Below, one piece after another: positions 24,733 through 26,271 of a DNA stretch of 26,271 bases; positions within the stretch are counted from its first letter, which is position 1, and each line of letters starts with the position of its first letter. This DNA is from a virus. The stretch spans positions 1-26,271 of the IMG/VR virus record IMGVR_UViG_3300031974_004356; one strand, given 5' to 3'. A model generated the notes under the pieces. That model had not been told where the DNA came from. It made no database searches and saw nothing but the letters and a program-made list of their open reading frames with translations. The position numbers and the translations under genes are program-made.

Positions 24733-25101
24733 TCAGAACTTGTACTTGGAGCCGAGCTTGAGGCCGTAGCTGTTGCTTTTGGCGCCAGTGGCCATGCTCA
24801 CTTCGGTGTAGATGCCGAGTTTGCCGTCTTTGGTGACAGGAGCGCTCAGGCCGGTCTTGGCGGAGAAGTTGTAGTCGGTTTCGCCACCCTCGGGGAACAC
24901 GATCTGAGGGCCGCCTTGGATGTACCAAGGGCCAGCCTCGTAACCGACGTGGGCGTCAATTGCACCACCACCAGAGGTCTGGTTGCCAGCAAAGCCGAGG
25001 TTGTACTCGGGGTTGATGTAGAAGCCGTCGGCCTTAGCAGCGGGCACGCAAGCGATACCCATGGCTGCGAGGGCGAAAGCAGCCGCAGAAGCTTTGATCA
25101 T
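24733..25101 (-). CDS. opacity-like outer-membrane porin
   Basis: The 122-residue product has a signal peptide (MIKASAAAFALAAMGIACVP, ending AAKA) and a mature beta-barrel-like part: DGFYINPEYNLGFAGNQTSG, GYEAGPWYIQGGPQIVFPEG, LGIYTEVSMATGAK, ending YGLKLGSKYKF with the terminal Phe usual for outer-membrane barrels. I recall such small barrels from many cyanophages. A phage-encoded host-envelope protein is the natural reading. I use ATG 25101 because the longer frame from 25281 lacks a signal peptide and crosses the upstream gene and terminator. Terminators flank it on both sides. Confidence 0.75.
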   Translation of the reverse strand: MIKASAAAFALAAMGIACVPAAKADGFYINPEYNLGFAGNQTSGGGAIDAHVGYEAGPWYIQGGPQIVFPEGGETDYNFSAKTGLSAPVTKDGKLGIYTEVSMATGAKSNSYGLKLGSKYKF

Positions 25102-25144
25102 TGTTGGGTGTAAGAACACAACATCCCAGAAAGTGTACTGGCAC

Positions 25145-25174
25145 AAAAAAGCTGCCAGTCGATTAACTGGCAGC
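25145..25174 (-). terminator. strong intrinsic terminator
   Basis: On the minus strand GCTGCCAGT-TAATCG-ACTGGCAGC is a perfect 9-bp stem followed by TTTTTT. It closes the three-gene unit to the right. The porin gene beyond it must have its own promoter; CAGTACACTTTC downstream of the terminator is a weak candidate. Confidence 0.9.
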
Positions 25175-25180
25175 CCTGAC

Positions 25181-25315
25181 TTATTTGCCTTGGCCGCGAT
25201 ACTTTTTGCGGCCGTGACTTGCTTTTGAGTGCTGCCCGTTGCCTTGACGGGTTTTCTTGGGAGGCCGAGCTTTGTGCTCAACCCGCCCTAGTGCGGTTTT
25301 TGACTTGACCGCCAT
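25181..25315 (-). CDS. 44-residue basic protein
   Basis: MAVKSKTALGRVEHKARPPK, then KTRQGNGQHSKASHGRKKYR and a Gly/Lys end. Nearly half of the residues are Lys, Arg or His. I recall short MAVKSKT-type proteins from cyanophages. The ATG overlaps the stop of the upstream gene (TAATG) and a terminator follows five bases after its stop. Likely nucleic-acid or virion-associated; role not known. Confidence 0.7.
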   Translation of the reverse strand: MAVKSKTALGRVEHKARPPKKTRQGNGQHSKASHGRKKYRGQGK

Positions 25316-25644
25316 TACCAGGGCACTCCGGCGGCCTTAGTGGGAGCAGCTTTTTCGTCGATCTGAGCTTGGAGCGCAGCTTCGATTTCGGCAACCTTTT
25401 CGGCACCAAACTGATCTTTGACCCAGCCGACCACAACCTCTTCAGTGAGGTCGTCAAACTCGACGGTCACGTCGCCGTCAAAGCCGAGGGAGCCGTAAGC
25501 ACCGGCAGAGTAGAAGCCGCCGGATTCGCTGTTGGGGTCAACCTGATCGGACAGAGCGTTAACCGTGTAGTGGACGGTGAACACTTTGCCGGAAGCGGTT
25601 TCCCGCTCCATGTTTGCAACCTTCCAGGTGTAGGTGGTAGCCAT
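25315..25644 (-). CDS. MATTYTW-type phage protein (DUF7936-like)
   Basis: From ATG 25644, 109 residues: MATTYTWKVANMERETASGK, HYTVNALSD, YSAGAYGSLGFDGDVTVEFD, LTEEVVVGWVKDQFG and PTKAAGVPW at the end. This beginning, the AYGSxGF and EEVVVGWV blocks and the PTxAxGxPW end are those of a small phage protein family that I recall beside tail genes (DUF7936-like). Function unknown. It sits between the tail-assembly-like gene and the basic protein in one unit. Confidence 0.7.
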   Translation of the reverse strand: MATTYTWKVANMERETASGKVFTVHYTVNALSDQVDPNSESGGFYSAGAYGSLGFDGDVTVEFDDLTEEVVVGWVKDQFGAEKVAEIEAALQAQIDEKAAPTKAAGVPW

Positions 25645-25675
25645 GGGAATCACTGGGTCTGGTGAAGTTTAGGAG

Positions 25676-26242
25676 TTACGCCTGTTCGGGCCATGGCGTA
25701 ATAAACGAATCCGGGTTATCCACCATGGAGTCGCTTGCCTCGTCGTAGACCTTGGGCTGAGACTCAAGCAAAGCCTTCAGGTCAGCGGTGGAGGTAGTAG
25801 CTGCAATTTCAGCTTCGCGGGTGCCGCTAATGGTGCGGACTGCTTCGCGGTAAGTCGCCACATCAGCCGGAATGGCAGCGCCGGTTTCAGCCTTGCGGGT
25901 GACGTACCAATCGCTTTGAGCCAGCAAACTGGCAGCGATTTGCTTTTGTTGGGCAATCCACTCGGTTTTCAGACCTTTGTTGATGATCTGAACGCCGTCG
26001 CTATCAAGCACCGGGTCGCCGTTTTCGTCAACGGCGGGCTCATCTTCAAGGCGCTTGGGCAGGTCGTGGTCCCAGTAGAAACGGGTATCGACTGGGGCGG
26101 GGTCGGCTTCCCAAGTAATACCGAGCGAGGTTTTTTGTTCCTCGCTAAATACCGTTGCCCAGTTCTTTGGATACTGGGTGCCGTCTTCGTCGGTGAAGGC
26201 TTTGCCAGCGCGAAGCGGCTGACCGTTGCGGATGAATCCCAT
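25676..26242 (-). CDS. phage protein with tail-fibre-assembly-like C-terminus
   Basis: The 188-residue product begins MGFIRNGQPLRAGKAFTDED, with YPKNWATVFSEEQKTSLGIT and EADPAPVDTRFYWDHDL. The second half ASLLAQSDWYVTRKAETGAA and PADVATYREAVRTISGTREA matches the classic RN-xxLxxSDW-xxRxAExG-xIP-xVxxYRxAxR segment of phage tail-fibre-assembly and tail-associated proteins. First gene of the unit that ends at the 25145 terminator. CTACTATCTAG upstream of the ATG may be its promoter. Confidence 0.65.
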   Translation of the reverse strand: MGFIRNGQPLRAGKAFTDEDGTQYPKNWATVFSEEQKTSLGITWEADPAPVDTRFYWDHDLPKRLEDEPAVDENGDPVLDSDGVQIINKGLKTEWIAQQKQIAASLLAQSDWYVTRKAETGAAIPADVATYREAVRTISGTREAEIAATTSTADLKALLESQPKVYDEASDSMVDNPDSFITPWPEQA

Positions 26243-26271
26243 GGCTAGATAGTAGTGGGGTGCGAAACAGT

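Noticed and set aside
24733-25281. Porin start at 25281 with 60 extra residues
   Set aside because: The extension crosses a strong terminator and the 44-residue basic gene and would bury the signal peptide.

Overview
The window looks like part of a lytic cyanobacterial phage genome, most likely one infecting Synechococcus or Cyanobium-type hosts. Three things point there: tightly packed and often overlapping genes; a phage replication set (family A DNA polymerase, primase-helicase, RecB/Cas4-type nuclease, adenylation-only NAD+ ligase, dNMP kinase, dCTP deaminase-like enzyme); and several proteins of types I recall from marine cyanophages (a small opacity-like porin, a secreted VPVVPNF protein, a secreted CQGPTLN protein, a MATTYTW protein, a 44-residue basic protein). 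No terminase, portal, major capsid gene, integrase or tRNA is visible, so this is a fragment. All family calls are from reading the sequence; nothing was searched.

Layout. (A) 1-3122: a leftward operon of small, very GC-rich genes ending in a GP88-family protein and two intrinsic terminators; its gene junctions are repeated sequences. (B) 3123-3689: non-coding DNA with an AT-rich stretch, a perfect -10 box and three degenerate repeats ending in GCGAGTCC. (C) 3690-9672: leftward genes, mostly small unknowns, then the ligase, a gpZ-like protein, the PD-(D/E)XK nuclease and an ssDNA-binding-protein candidate. (D) 9835-15576: rightward primase-helicase (with iteron-like repeats buried in its 3' end), DNA polymerase and a string of mini-genes. 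(E) 15542-19497: mostly rightward small genes, including HTH proteins, zinc-ribbon proteins and the dNMP kinase, with single leftward genes inserted. (F) 19421-21835: leftward HNH endonuclease, dCTP deaminase-like enzyme and a probable lysis cassette (C39-like peptidase plus tiny membrane proteins). (G) 21854-26242: rightward holin-like and signal-peptide proteins meeting a leftward block of envelope or virion-associated genes with two strong terminators.

Regulation. Two signals recur. A 15-bp sequence, ATTTGTAGTACAATC, precedes both the ligase and the polymerase, and related forms occur elsewhere. A pyrimidine-rich leader, CCTTAYCGCTTA, sits just upstream of many starts where a Shine-Dalgarno would be expected, on both strands, and it corrects several start codons. 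GCGAGTCC occurs 11 times on the + strand and I found no reverse complement. Five convergent gene pairs overlap at their 3' ends, and three to five small genes carry a similar four-cysteine mini-domain.
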